Shown: piece after piece, positions 1-8,244 of the stretch | Layout of the letters: each line of letters begins with the position of its first letter | Numbering within the stretch: the first letter of the stretch is position 1 | Assembly (NCBI RefSeq): GCF_030690345.1 | Contig: NZ_JAUYGV010000006.1 | Span: forward strand, 248,001 to 312,000 | Length of the DNA stretch: 64,000 nucleotides | Source: Rheinheimera sp. | GTDB taxonomy: Bacteria; Pseudomonadota; Gammaproteobacteria; Enterobacterales; Alteromonadaceae | Direction of reading: 5' to 3' | The notes under the pieces: generated by a model | Told to the model about the DNA's origin: nothing | The model's input: only the letters and a program-made list of their open reading frames with translations | Databases searched by the model: none | Position numbers and translations under genes: made by a program

Positions 1-964
1 CATCGTTCATGCTGGTAGGATATTCGTAATCAATATCGACACCGTCAAAGCCGTATTGGCGGATAAAGGCTACGGCCGAGTCGGCAAAGGTATTAATACC
101 CTGATTATTAATGCTTAGGTCGCTGTTGGTGGTCATAGTATAAAAACCGCCACTGGCAACCCGATCACCGTCGGCGTCAAAATAGCCGCCGCTTTCTGCC
201 CAGCCGCCAACTGAAATCAGCGTTTTAACATGCGGATGCTGCTGTTTGTACTTATTCAACAGGTTAAAGTGGCCTTTATACGGCAGGTTAGGGTCGAGCT
301 CAGCGCCGGCAATACCGGGCCATTCCATACCGGTAGAGGCATTGTCGGGGGCGGCCGCATCGCCAACCGAGATTTGATTGGCGCCATTAACATGGGCAAA
401 GGCGTAGTTTATATGGGTGATTTTATCCCACGGAATATCGGAGGCTAAATAGGCCGGCTGGCCGTTTTTGCCATGGCGCCAGCTGGTAAAGTAGCCAATA
501 ATGCGCCGTGGATGATCCGGGCTGATGATTTCACGGCCGTCGGCATCATACACACTGCAGTAAGGTACATTAACGCCGGGCGTTTGATACAGGCCATCGG
601 GCCGGCAGCTGTTATCACCAGGTACGCCCGGACCGGGCTCAGGTTCGGGGTCTGGTTCAGGCTCAGGGTCTGGCTCGGGTTCGGGTTCAGGTTCCGGGTC
701 GGGCTCTGGTTCCGGCTCTGGCTCAGTACCATCACAGCTGCCGAGTAAGCTCCATTCCTGGTACGGCGCAGAGTGGCTGAGCGGGTCCTGGCCCTGATTC
801 CACCAGTTAGCCTGAAAGGCCTGTTGTTGCTGTTGTACCTGAGCGCCGCCGCTATAGGCCGCGTCGTTTTGCCACTGCGCCAGGCTACTGCAATCAACTG
901 CGTGGGCAGAAAAAGCCGCTGTGCTGGCTAATGCCAGCAGCGACAAGGTAGTAGTTAGTTTCAT
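1..964 (-). CDS. GH18 chitinase with CBM5/12 domain, C-terminus outside the window
   Basis: Secreted glycoside hydrolase family 18 chitinase; hydrolyses chitin outside the cell. It is read on the minus strand from ATG at 964 and stays open to base 1, so about 321 residues are visible. Residues 1-22 are a signal peptide ([19 protein letters not shown]). A short chitin-binding domain of CBM5/12 type follows, with the WWNQGQDP motif near residue 55. Then comes a Glu/Asp-Pro linker and the GH18 barrel starting around IIGYFTSW. The catalytic motif DGVDIDYE is complete and its acid is Glu314. The rest of the barrel lies outside the window. It follows the chiA-like gene on the same strand with a 195-base gap, so the two may be co-regulated. 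The family call is secure; the exact subfamily is not. Confidence 0.9.
   Translation of the reverse strand, partial: MKLTTTLSLLALASTAAFSAHAVDCSSLAQWQNDAAYSGGAQVQQQQQAFQANWWNQGQDPLSHSAPYQEWSLLGSCDGTEPEPEPEPDPEPEPEPEPDPEPEPDPEPEPGPGVPGDNSCRPDGLYQTPGVNVPYCSVYDADGREIISPDHPRRIIGYFTSWRHGKNGQPAYLASDIPWDKITHINYAFAHVNGANQISVGDAAAPDNASTGMEWPGIAGAELDPNLPYKGHFNLLNKYKQQHPHVKTLISVGGWAESGGYFDADGDRVASGGFYTMTTNSDLSINNQGINTFADSAVAFIRQYGFDGVDIDYEYPTSMND
635..726 (-). repeat. 6-bp degenerate repeat encoding a Pro-Glu/Asp linker
   Basis: Imperfect tandem copies of a GGNTCN-type hexamer, read on the minus strand as alternating EP and DP dipeptides. It joins the chitin-binding domain to the catalytic barrel. Such acidic proline linkers are common in secreted polysaccharidases, and the DNA repeat could vary in copy number. 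Confidence 0.8.
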
Positions 965-1005
965 ATCAAAGTTCCTGCAAAATGCCGGCATACCCGTCGT
1001 GCTTG

Positions 1006-1130
1006 AAGCTGCAGCTTTGTTGACTTCGCTTGCTCGCCCCAATCACATAGTTTGTCTATGCTCATGGGGTCTCGCTCACTCGTCGCCTCACTGCAACTCC
1101 AATCACTTAGGCTATAGAGCCCGAGCCAAC
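1006..1130. repeat. structured intergenic element between the two chitinase genes
   Basis: Holds the 12-bp palindrome AAGCTGCAGCTT (1006-1017) and an imperfect hairpin, CCCCAATCACATAG at 1037-1050 against CTATGCTCATGGGG at 1056-1069. A second stretch (ACTCCAATCACTTAG near 1096) echoes the first arm. The repeated CCAATCAC motif and folding suggest a REP-like intergenic element. No second copy was noticed elsewhere in the window, so repetitiveness in the genome is an inference. Confidence 0.45.
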
Positions 1131-1159
1131 TGAGTAGCACAGGGCCGCGGCAATATTAG

Positions 1160-3301
1160 TTATTGCTGCGTATGGCCTAAGCCTTCGTGCATCGCGTTTA
1201 AAATATGGCCGTTGTCGGCATCGATTTCCCAGGCGAAAATACCGCCCAACTGATGCTGCAGAACATAGGCGCCTTTCTCGCGTACTGAGCGCTTGGTATC
1301 AATACTGATCAGCGTATTGGTAGCCGGGTTCCAGACATAACTGGCCTTGGCCGTGTCATCCCAGCCTACGGTAAAGCCGTTCACGCCACTGGCCTCCGGT
1401 CCGCCCATAAAATCGGCCTCGATTTTTTTGTAATCCATAATGCCCGGTTCCCAACCGCCGCTGATGCCCGCACTCCCGGTGCCGCTAAACGGATTATTGC
1501 CGGATACACCAGACACATTTTGCCAGCCGCGACCGTACATGGCGGCGCCCAAAGCGATCTTGCCAGCCGGTACACCACGGTTTAGCAGATACTGCACGGC
1601 TTCATCGGCACTAAAACCAACAATAGGTGAGTTTGGCGAAGGATACAGACCGGTTTGGTGGCCAAGTACACCATTCCAGGCGCCGTAGTAGTCGTAGGTC
1701 ATCAGGTTGATGTAGTCCATATGCGGTGCGGCATCTTCCCAGTCCACCACGCTGAGTTTTTCCACGCCACCAGACATGGCTGCGGCCAGCTCGTATTCGC
1801 GACCGGTTTCCACTTCCAGTGCATCCAGCGCAGCGCGCAGTTCCTGCATTAAGGTGGCAAAGCCGGCGCCATCCTGTGGACTACCCAATTCGGGTGTGGC
1901 ACCGCCGCCGCCCGGGAATTCCCAGTCGATATCAATGCCGTCAAAGAAATCGTAGGTGCGGATAAAATCGATAATGGAATCAATAAATACCGCCCGCGCT
2001 GCCGGGTTTACGCCAACCTGATACAGCGGATCGGATAAGGTCCAGCCGCCAACGGAAGGCAGAATTTTTACGTGCGGATGCGCTTGTTTCAGCCGGTACA
2101 GCTCAGCAAAAATACCGCGAATTGGCTGGTCCCAAACATCACCAGGATAGCCTTTTTCCAGTGCGGCAAACTTGTCGTGCACCACAACCGAGTAGTCCGG
2201 CTTACCGGCGCATTGGCTGTTCAGCGCGGCATAACCTTCCGGATTCGCAGCCTGGAGTGACGGGTTATCGCCACACAGCGGGATAAAACCATAGTAAATA
2301 TGCGTCAGGTTTTGCGCCGGAATATCAGCCGGATTAAAAGCGCGGCCATAGATACCCCATTCAACAAAATATGCTCCGACTTTTTTACCGCTGGTGTTGT
2401 TATAAGCCACGTTATTTTGCTTTAACGGATGTGGCCAGGCGGTCATATCCAGATCGGTCCATGGGTCGAAGCTACCATCGCCGTCGCCACCATCACCACC
2501 ATCTCCACCGCCAGAGCCTGCCGTTACTGCCACGGTTTTTACATCGCTGTCGGTGCACAGCAGGGCATCGCTGCTTTGCTGGCACAGACTAACAACAAAG
2601 TTGTAGTTGCCGGTGCTGCTGAAGTTAACGCTGGTGCTGCCACTTTGCGCGGCCGGGCTGGCGCTGCTGAGGCTGGCGCTGTGTACTACCACACCATTTT
2701 GTTTTAACTGCCACAGATTGCCGTTAGTGCCCCACCACATATTCCACGCCAGGTTCAGGCTGGCGCTGCCACCGTTTAACGTTACGCTGTTTTCGCTCCA
2801 GGCAAAAGCCGGTTTAGCAGGTAGCGCCGGGTCAGGTTCGATAGGGTCCGGGTCTACCGGATCGGGGTCAACAGGATCCGGGTCGACTGGATCAGGTTCT
2901 ACCGGGTCGGGTTCGCCGCCGGTGCCGCTGATGTTTACGGTGGTAACGCCACTTTGCGCGCATTCTTCCGTGCTGCCGCTCACCTGACACAGGCTGACTT
3001 GCAGCTGATAGCTGCCGGGCTGGTTAAACGTCAGGCTGGTGCTGCCGCTTTGCGCATTCTGGCCATTTGCTGTCAGTGCAGCTTCAAAGACAACGCTGTC
3101 ATTTTGATGCAAATACCACTTGTTGCCGTTGGTACCCCACCACATATCCCAACTTAGCGGTACTTGTACGCTGCCGTTTTGTAGCTGGTAATCGGCTGCC
3201 ATCCAGCTGAGCACCGGGGCATTGGGTGTGGCCGCCTGAACACTGGCTGCCAGCAGTAGTAGCGAAACGCCACCACAGCTTTTAACTGCTTGTTTAAACA
3301 T
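1160..3301 (-). CDS. chiA: ChiA-type GH18 chitinase with two N-terminal Ig-like domains
   Basis: Secreted chitinase of 713 residues. An ATG at 3313 is in frame, but GGAGG lies just before the ATG at 3301, so 3301 is chosen. Residues 1-24 are a signal peptide. Two copies of a ChitinaseA_N-like domain follow (about 27-125 and 165-270), each with the signature WDMWWGTNG or WNMWWGTNG. They are joined by a DPV/DPD linker, with a Gly/Asp-rich linker before the barrel. The GH18 catalytic motif is DGIDIDWEFPGG with Glu461 as acid, followed by GSPQDG and MTYDYYGAW as in Serratia ChiA. Serratia ChiA has one such N-terminal domain; here it is duplicated. The end resembles other ChiA proteins (GGIFAWEIDADNG). 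Confidence 0.93.
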   Translation of the reverse strand: MFKQAVKSCGGVSLLLLAASVQAATPNAPVLSWMAADYQLQNGSVQVPLSWDMWWGTNGNKWYLHQNDSVVFEAALTANGQNAQSGSTSLTFNQPGSYQLQVSLCQVSGSTEECAQSGVTTVNISGTGGEPDPVEPDPVDPDPVDPDPVDPDPIEPDPALPAKPAFAWSENSVTLNGGSASLNLAWNMWWGTNGNLWQLKQNGVVVHSASLSSASPAAQSGSTSVNFSSTGNYNFVVSLCQQSSDALLCTDSDVKTVAVTAGSGGGDGGDGGDGDGSFDPWTDLDMTAWPHPLKQNNVAYNNTSGKKVGAYFVEWGIYGRAFNPADIPAQNLTHIYYGFIPLCGDNPSLQAANPEGYAALNSQCAGKPDYSVVVHDKFAALEKGYPGDVWDQPIRGIFAELYRLKQAHPHVKILPSVGGWTLSDPLYQVGVNPAARAVFIDSIIDFIRTYDFFDGIDIDWEFPGGGGATPELGSPQDGAGFATLMQELRAALDALEVETGREYELAAAMSGGVEKLSVVDWEDAAPHMDYINLMTYDYYGAWNGVLGHQTGLYPSPNSPIVGFSADEAVQYLLNRGVPAGKIALGAAMYGRGWQNVSGVSGNNPFSGTGSAGISGGWEPGIMDYKKIEADFMGGPEASGVNGFTVGWDDTAKASYVWNPATNTLISIDTKRSVREKGAYVLQHQLGGIFAWEIDADNGHILNAMHEGLGHTQQ
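2833..2907 (-). repeat. five tandem 15-bp units in chiA (PVDPD linker)
   Basis: Five consecutive 15-bp units beginning at 2833, 2848, 2863, 2878 and 2893, for example CCGGGTCTACCGGAT. Each encodes five residues of the PVDPD type. They form the linker between the two Ig-like domains of the chitinase. Third positions differ between units, so this is an old rather than a fresh expansion. Confidence 0.85.
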
Positions 3302-3667
3302 AACTTCCTCCAATGGTGTTGCTTATTTTGTTATCTTTTTTATTGAGGATGCGCTGCAAGTTACTGCAGTATGGCAACGCATTGCTTGGCACATTTTATT
3401 TGTTGTCGGCCTGACGCTACTGCTCCGTGTCGTTTAGAAAATGAGCGGTATTGACTATGGCAAAAATGACAGCGTTGTCAAAAATAACGTTGGATTTTTT
3501 GATGATAATTTTTTGATTTACACTTAAATGACTGAAGTAAGACGGAATTTTTTTACAGTATAGTGCCCGGTTCTTTTACATATTATCGGGCCAAAAATGG
3601 CGTTTATCGGGAAGAATGTTAAAGTTGCGCGAAGTGCTGTAACGGGCACTCCGCGCAAAATGGCAGC
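3302..3667. other. intergenic region upstream of chiA
   Basis: 366 bases without a gene between yjfC and chiA, both on the minus strand. The chiA ribosome binding site GGAGG is at the left end. The middle (about 3480-3560) is AT-rich and probably holds the chiA promoter, but no convincing -35/-10 pair was settled on. A hairpin near the yjfC end is listed separately. Confidence 0.5.
3625..3658 (-). terminator. candidate terminator after yjfC-like gene
   Basis: Inverted repeat TTGCGCGAAGTGC (3625-3637) against GCACTCCGCGCAA (3646-3658), one mismatch, starting 10 bases after the yjfC stop. The T-run downstream on the minus strand is weak (ACTTTAAC), so efficiency is uncertain. Confidence 0.5.
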
Positions 3668-4816
3668 TTAGTCGAGAATAATATGCGGCAGAAAGCGTGA
3701 GCTGTCTTTGGTGATCAGGCTGTTATCTTCGCGGATGCAAATGCCGGCGGCACTGTCGCCAACTACCCAGCTGCCAATCAGCGTGTAGTTATCGCCAAAT
3801 TTCGGCAACGCTGCCAGTTGCTGATGAATAAAGCCGCTGTCGTTGTAAGGGCCGTCTTGTTGTAATGCCTGGCCTTCAGCGGTAACTAGCTGAATATTAG
3901 CGCCTTCACGCGATAACAGTGGTTTGCGTACCCAGCCGTTTTGCAAGCTACTACCGTCATCAAAAAACGCCGGCAACAGGTTGGGGTGGCCCTGATACTT
4001 TTGCCACAGCAGTGGCAATATACCTTTGTTTGACAGCAGGCATTTCCATAGCGGTTCAATAAACCGGGTTTGACTGGTTAAAATAGTGCCGGCGAAGTCT
4101 TCCTGCAGCATAAACTCCCACGGATACAGCTTAAATAAGCCGTGAACAGGAAAGCCGTCTAAATCGACCAGTTGGCCATCGATATCGCCCAGTTGCTCCA
4201 ACTGAATATAGCGGCAGTTAAGCCCGGCCTGCAGTGCGATATCCATCAGGTAATCTACTGTGCCTTTATCTTCTATACTTTCGGTCACACTGGCAAAGTA
4301 GAACGGCTGTGGCAGGTTAAGCTCGCCAAAGGCTTGCTGCAGCTTGTCTTGCAACGAGTTAAACTGATCGGCGCCTTGCGGTAACTCGCCGCGCATTAAC
4401 TGATCTTCTAACCACACCCACTGGAAAAAGCCGGTTTCATACAATGAAGTTGGCGTGTCGTAGTTCAGCTCCAGCAGCTTGGCCGGGCCGCTGCCGTTAT
4501 AGCTAAAATCCATCCGGCCGTACAAGTGCGGTTCTTTTGCGCGCCAACTGGCCAGCACGGCATCCCAAAACTGCGGCGGTATGGCCAGTTGCTGCAGCTT
4601 TTGCTCATCGCCAACGATATCGTCTACCAAGTCCAGCGCCATCTGATGCAACTCTTCAGTGGGCTGCTCGAGATCCTGCTCTATCTGCTCAAGGCTGAAC
4701 TGATAATAAGCGCTTTCATCCCAATACGGCTCGCCGTCAAAGGTATGAAAATTAAAGCCAACGCTCTCGGCGAAGGCTTTCCAACCCAGCCTGGGGTTAC
4801 TGTTAATACGTTTCAT
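3668..4816 (-). CDS. yjfC: glutathionylspermidine synthase-like ATP-grasp protein (YjfC/YgiC family)
   Basis: 382 residues, the usual length for the YjfC/YgiC family, which resembles the synthetase half of E. coli Gsp. Family traits include the start LGWKAFAESVGFNFHTFDGEPYW split over residues 10-32, PAKLLELNYDTPTSLYETG, and WVRKPLLSREGANI, typical of the ATP-grasp core. The closing GSWVVGDSAAGICIRED is characteristic. E. coli YgiC and YjfC have not been shown to make glutathionylspermidine, so the substrate is unknown. It is last of three minus-strand genes, 6 bases after the DUF1190 gene, in the same order as E. coli yjfL-yjfM-yjfC. An envelope-linked role is inferred from these partners. 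Confidence 0.88.
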   Translation of the reverse strand: MKRINSNPRLGWKAFAESVGFNFHTFDGEPYWDESAYYQFSLEQIEQDLEQPTEELHQMALDLVDDIVGDEQKLQQLAIPPQFWDAVLASWRAKEPHLYGRMDFSYNGSGPAKLLELNYDTPTSLYETGFFQWVWLEDQLMRGELPQGADQFNSLQDKLQQAFGELNLPQPFYFASVTESIEDKGTVDYLMDIALQAGLNCRYIQLEQLGDIDGQLVDLDGFPVHGLFKLYPWEFMLQEDFAGTILTSQTRFIEPLWKCLLSNKGILPLLWQKYQGHPNLLPAFFDDGSSLQNGWVRKPLLSREGANIQLVTAEGQALQQDGPYNDSGFIHQQLAALPKFGDNYTLIGSWVVGDSAAGICIREDNSLITKDSSRFLPHIILD

Positions 4817-4822
4817 CAGCTA

Positions 4823-5470
4823 TTAACCACCATAGCTGCCAACACTGCGCTTAGCCGCCTGAGCGCCAAAGCCGCCACGGCGTGCCATGCTGGCAGGTTT
4901 GGGTTGCACCGCCGACGGACGGATACTGGCGGCGCCGGGCTGTGAAGCAACCGGCGTGTTGGTGGCAGTGCGAAAGGTGCCGCGATCATCACGCGATTTA
5001 TACAGTGGTTGGTTGGCAACCGGGCTGCGCGTGGCGTTAGCCGTTTGCTGCTGCGGTGCACCGGCCATACCACCGCGGTTTAGCATTTGACCGGCCATAA
5101 AGCCCATCATCATCGGCATAAAAAAACCGCTGCTTTGCTGGCTTTGTGGCTGAGTTTGCTCAGTGCCGTTTACTACTGCGGTATTATTTGCCGCCAGCAC
5201 AGGGGCTGTTTCGCACTGGCCGCTACCAAAGTCGGTTTCACATTCCTGTTTGCTGGCATAGCGCGGGGCTACCTGCGGGTGCAATGCTTCAGCCTCGGCA
5301 AAAGCCGCTTTACATTCGGCTGGTGGATTGTAATAGGCGGCACATTCGTCCGGGGTATTAAAAACCTGTACTTCAACCGGTTTTTCACCACAGCCAGCCA
5401 ACACCATACCTGCGGCGGGCACCATCATAATCAGCCTGGCAGTTTTGCTGCGCTTAAAAGTTTTGCTCAT
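4823..5470 (-). CDS. yjfM: DUF1190 lipoprotein (YgiB/YjfM family)
   Basis: 215-residue predicted lipoprotein. The N-terminus MSKTFKRSKTARL is basic, followed by a hydrophobic stretch and the lipobox VLAGC, so the mature protein starts at Cys26. The family signature is the Cys-rich first half (FNTPDECAAYYNPPAEC, then ECETDFGSGQCE). A flexible Gly/Met/Gln-rich tail follows, with FFMPMMMGFMAGQML as a hydrophobic Met-rich patch, and it ends in GGFGAQAAKRSVGSYGG. It lies between the DUF350 and ATP-grasp genes and is surely co-transcribed with them. The function of the family is unknown. Confidence 0.87.
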   Translation of the reverse strand: MSKTFKRSKTARLIMMVPAAGMVLAGCGEKPVEVQVFNTPDECAAYYNPPAECKAAFAEAEALHPQVAPRYASKQECETDFGSGQCETAPVLAANNTAVVNGTEQTQPQSQQSSGFFMPMMMGFMAGQMLNRGGMAGAPQQQTANATRSPVANQPLYKSRDDRGTFRTATNTPVASQPGAASIRPSAVQPKPASMARRGGFGAQAAKRSVGSYGG

Positions 5471-5480
5471 GCAGTACTCC

Positions 5481-5894
5481 TTAATAACTCATACAGGCGG
5501 CGTTTAGCATACCGACAGTAACAGAACAGGCGGCAGAGAAAATGCCGGCAGCCAGCTCGCCTTGCGTAATACGTTGTGGCAGCTGTTTTAGCGCGGCGCT
5601 GCTGATAACAAAAGTCAGCACCTGCACCACCAGGGCCACGCCGCCCCAAATGGCGCAATCGAGCAATGACATCGAATGCGTAATGGCGCTGGCAAGTGGC
5701 CAGGCAAAACCGATTAGCGCACCGCCAAAAGCAATGGCTGCGGCAGGGTTATTGGCGCGAATAAGGCCAAACTCGTCATGTGGTGTTACCCAGGTATACA
5801 GGCGGATAAACAACAGCAATAACACGATGGCCAGCGCAAAGTAGGCGGCAAAGGCGGGTAAACCGGCAAGTGAAGTTAAAGCAGTATCTAACAT
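5481..5894 (-). CDS. yjfL: DUF350 inner-membrane protein (YjfL family)
   Basis: 137 residues with four predicted membrane segments, at about 13-33, 46-66, 75-97 and 110-132. The stretch DEFGLIRANNPAAAIAFGGA with its conserved NNPAAA is the family signature. First gene of the DUF350-DUF1190-ATP-grasp operon, 10 bases before the lipoprotein gene. Function unknown. The constant pairing with a glutathionylspermidine-synthase-like protein suggests an envelope complex, which is an inference. Confidence 0.87.
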   Translation of the reverse strand: MLDTALTSLAGLPAFAAYFALAIVLLLLFIRLYTWVTPHDEFGLIRANNPAAAIAFGGALIGFAWPLASAITHSMSLLDCAIWGGVALVVQVLTFVISSAALKQLPQRITQGELAAGIFSAACSVTVGMLNAACMSY

Positions 5895-6098
5895 GGTAAG
5901 TCCTGTAGTTAAAACGTCTGGCGCTGATCCTGCGCAAAAACACTACGTAGTTCAAGTTAAATCGGCCGTTAACGCGCGGTTATTTATCGCAGCCAGCCTT
6001 GTGCTTAACGGCTATTGGCTGGACAGCGCTGATCCGCGCCCTACACTGGTGCGGTACTCAATAATAACAACTATGTTTGACCTAACCAGGAACCCAAA

Positions 6099-8177
6099 AT
6101 GAAAAAAATCACCTCAGTCGCGCTAAGCGTAGCGCTGGCATTGAGTGCTGTTGGCTGCTCTAACAGCACAACATCGGCTGCCAATACCGCCGCAGAGCAA
6201 ACTACCGCCAAACAGAGCCCAGCTGGTTTAAGCTCGGGCATTACACTGAGCAATATGGATACCAGTGTGGCGCCACAACAGGACTTTTTCCGTTATGTTA
6301 ACGGCAATTGGTTAGAAAACACCGACATTCCGGCTGATAAAGCACGCTGGGGCAGCTTTGATGAACTGCGTGAAAACGCCGAAAAGCAAGTGTTGGCGAT
6401 AGTACAGCAACTGGCTGCTGAGCAGCATGTTAAAGGCTCTGACGGGCAGAAAATTGCTGATTTATATCAATCGTTTCTGGATGAACAGTTAGCTGAGGTG
6501 CTGGGTTTAAATCCGCTACGCGGCGAGCTGGCAGCAATTGAAAACGTAAGTAACCATAAAGAATTAACCGCCTTGTGGGGCAACTGGCAGCGATATCGCG
6601 TCGGCACGCCGGTGGCGGTATATGTCGGCCAGGATCAGAAGCAATCAGATCAGTATATTACCGGCGCGTCACAAGCCGGTTTAGGTTTGCCGGACAGAGA
6701 TTACTACTTAAAAGATGATGCCCGTTCAATCGAGCTGCTGCAAAAATATCAGGCGTTTATTGCCAAGCTGTGGACCCTGGCGGGTTTTGATAACGCAGAA
6801 CAAGCTGCAGCCGATATCGTCGCGCTGGAAAAACAGCTTGCGACAGCGCAGTGGAGCAGAGTACAAAACCGCGATCGTAATGCCACCTATAATAAGCTGA
6901 CTGTAGCAGAGCTGGCCAAACTGGCACCGGGCTTTGACTGGCAGACGTTTTTAGCTGCGGCAGATTTGGGCGACATTGAGCAACTGGTGGTGCGTCAGCC
7001 TACGTATTTTACCGCCTTTGCCAAACTGCAGACGCAAACATCAGTTGAGCAATGGCAACAGTATCTGAAGTTTCATTTACTGCGCAGCAATGCCAATAAC
7101 CTGAACCAGGCTTTTGTTGATGCCAGCTTCGACTTTTACGGCAAAACCTTAAACGGCCTGCAGGAGCAGCGTAGCCGCGAAAAACGTGCCGTCAGTCTGG
7201 TAGATAACAACCTCGGCTTTATGGTGGGTAAAAAGTATGTCGAACAGTACTTTAAGCCGGAAGCCAAAGCGCGGATGGACCAAATGATTGAAAACCTGCG
7301 CGGCGCCTTTCGCCAGTCGATAGACGAGCTGGAATGGATGAGCCCGGTAACGAAAAAACAGGCACAAATTAAACTGGCCAAATTTAACACCAAAATTGGT
7401 TATCCGGATAAATGGCGTGATTACAGCTGTGTAGAGATTACCCCTGCCGATTTAATTGGTAATTTGCGCCGCAGTGCCGAATGTGAATACCAGCGCACTA
7501 CAGAGCGTTTAGGTAAGCCGGTAGACCGCACCGAGTGGGGTATGACGCCGCAAACGGTTAATGCCTATTACAGCTCTACCATGAACGAAATTGTGTTTCC
7601 TGCGGCTATTTTACAGCCGCCGTTCTTTAACGTGGCGGCAGACGACGCCGTGAACTACGGCGCTATCGGTGGTGTTATTGGTCACGAATTTACCCACGGC
7701 TTTGACGACCAGGGCCGCCGCTCTGACGGTGACGGCAACCTGCGTGATTGGTGGACAGAGCAAGATGCCGCACAGTTTCAGCAACGGGCACAGTTGATGG
7801 TTGATCAATACAGTGCCTTTAATCCGATAGACGATTTACACCTGCAGGGCGCACTGGGCCTGGGTGAGAATATCGCCGACTTAGGCGGTTTAACGGTGTC
7901 GTATAAAGCCTATCAAAACTCACTGCAAGGTAAGCCGGCTGCGCTGATTGATGGCTTTAGTGCCGAACAGCGTTTCTTTATGGGCTGGGGCCAGGTATGG
8001 CGGATTAAATTCCGTGACGAAGCACTGCGCCAGCAGGTCATTACCGGGCCGCATTCGCCGGGCATGTACCGCGTACTGGGCACGCTGTCGAATATGCCGC
8101 AGTTTTACGATGCGTACGATGTAAAACCGGGCGATGGCATGTACCGTGACGACAAAGTACGGGTAAAAATCTGGTAA
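6099..8177 (+). CDS. pepO: M13 (neprilysin/PepO-type) zinc metallopeptidase lipoprotein
   Basis: 692 residues, a full-length M13 endopeptidase. The signal sequence ends in the lipobox-like SAVGC (Cys20), so it is probably anchored to a periplasmic membrane face. The N-terminal half contains the M13_N helical domain (MDTSVAPQQDFFRYVNGNW is typical). The zinc site is HEFTH at 529-533 with the third ligand in ENIAD (Glu590). NAYYSSTMNEIVFPA precedes the zinc motif as in other family members, and the protein ends with the usual VKIW. It stands alone on the plus strand with a terminator after it. It likely degrades oligopeptides in the periplasm. Confidence 0.94.
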   Translation: MKKITSVALSVALALSAVGCSNSTTSAANTAAEQTTAKQSPAGLSSGITLSNMDTSVAPQQDFFRYVNGNWLENTDIPADKARWGSFDELRENAEKQVLAIVQQLAAEQHVKGSDGQKIADLYQSFLDEQLAEVLGLNPLRGELAAIENVSNHKELTALWGNWQRYRVGTPVAVYVGQDQKQSDQYITGASQAGLGLPDRDYYLKDDARSIELLQKYQAFIAKLWTLAGFDNAEQAAADIVALEKQLATAQWSRVQNRDRNATYNKLTVAELAKLAPGFDWQTFLAAADLGDIEQLVVRQPTYFTAFAKLQTQTSVEQWQQYLKFHLLRSNANNLNQAFVDASFDFYGKTLNGLQEQRSREKRAVSLVDNNLGFMVGKKYVEQYFKPEAKARMDQMIENLRGAFRQSIDELEWMSPVTKKQAQIKLAKFNTKIGYPDKWRDYSCVEITPADLIGNLRRSAECEYQRTTERLGKPVDRTEWGMTPQTVNAYYSSTMNEIVFPAAILQPPFFNVAADDAVNYGAIGGVIGHEFTHGFDDQGRRSDGDGNLRDWWTEQDAAQFQQRAQLMVDQYSAFNPIDDLHLQGALGLGENIADLGGLTVSYKAYQNSLQGKPAALIDGFSAEQRFFMGWGQVWRIKFRDEALRQQVITGPHSPGMYRVLGTLSNMPQFYDAYDVKPGDGMYRDDKVRVKIW

Positions 8178-8205
8178 AGCCGACAATCTGGTAAAGCTGA
8201 CAGTA

Positions 8206-8235
8206 AAAAGCCGCGATAAACGCGGCTTTTGTTTT
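8206..8235. terminator. bidirectional terminator between pepO and a TonB receptor gene
   Basis: AAAAGCCGCG (8206-8215), loop ATAAA, CGCGGCTTTT (8221-8230), then GTTTT. The stem is perfect and has T-runs on both strands. It can end pepO from the left and the convergent receptor gene from the right. Confidence 0.9.
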
Positions 8236-8244
8236 AACGCACAG

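Noticed and set aside
635..726. Short repeats as a possible CRISPR
   Set aside because: Hexameric repeats lie in frame within a chitinase linker; no unique spacers, no cas genes in the window.
445..897. 150-codon minus-strand and 91-codon plus-strand frames
   Set aside because: Out-of-frame readings of the first chitinase gene, whose true minus-strand frame runs from 964 to the window edge.
2607..2987. 126-codon plus-strand frame with GSGST repeats
   Set aside because: Antisense reading of the chiA linker repeats.
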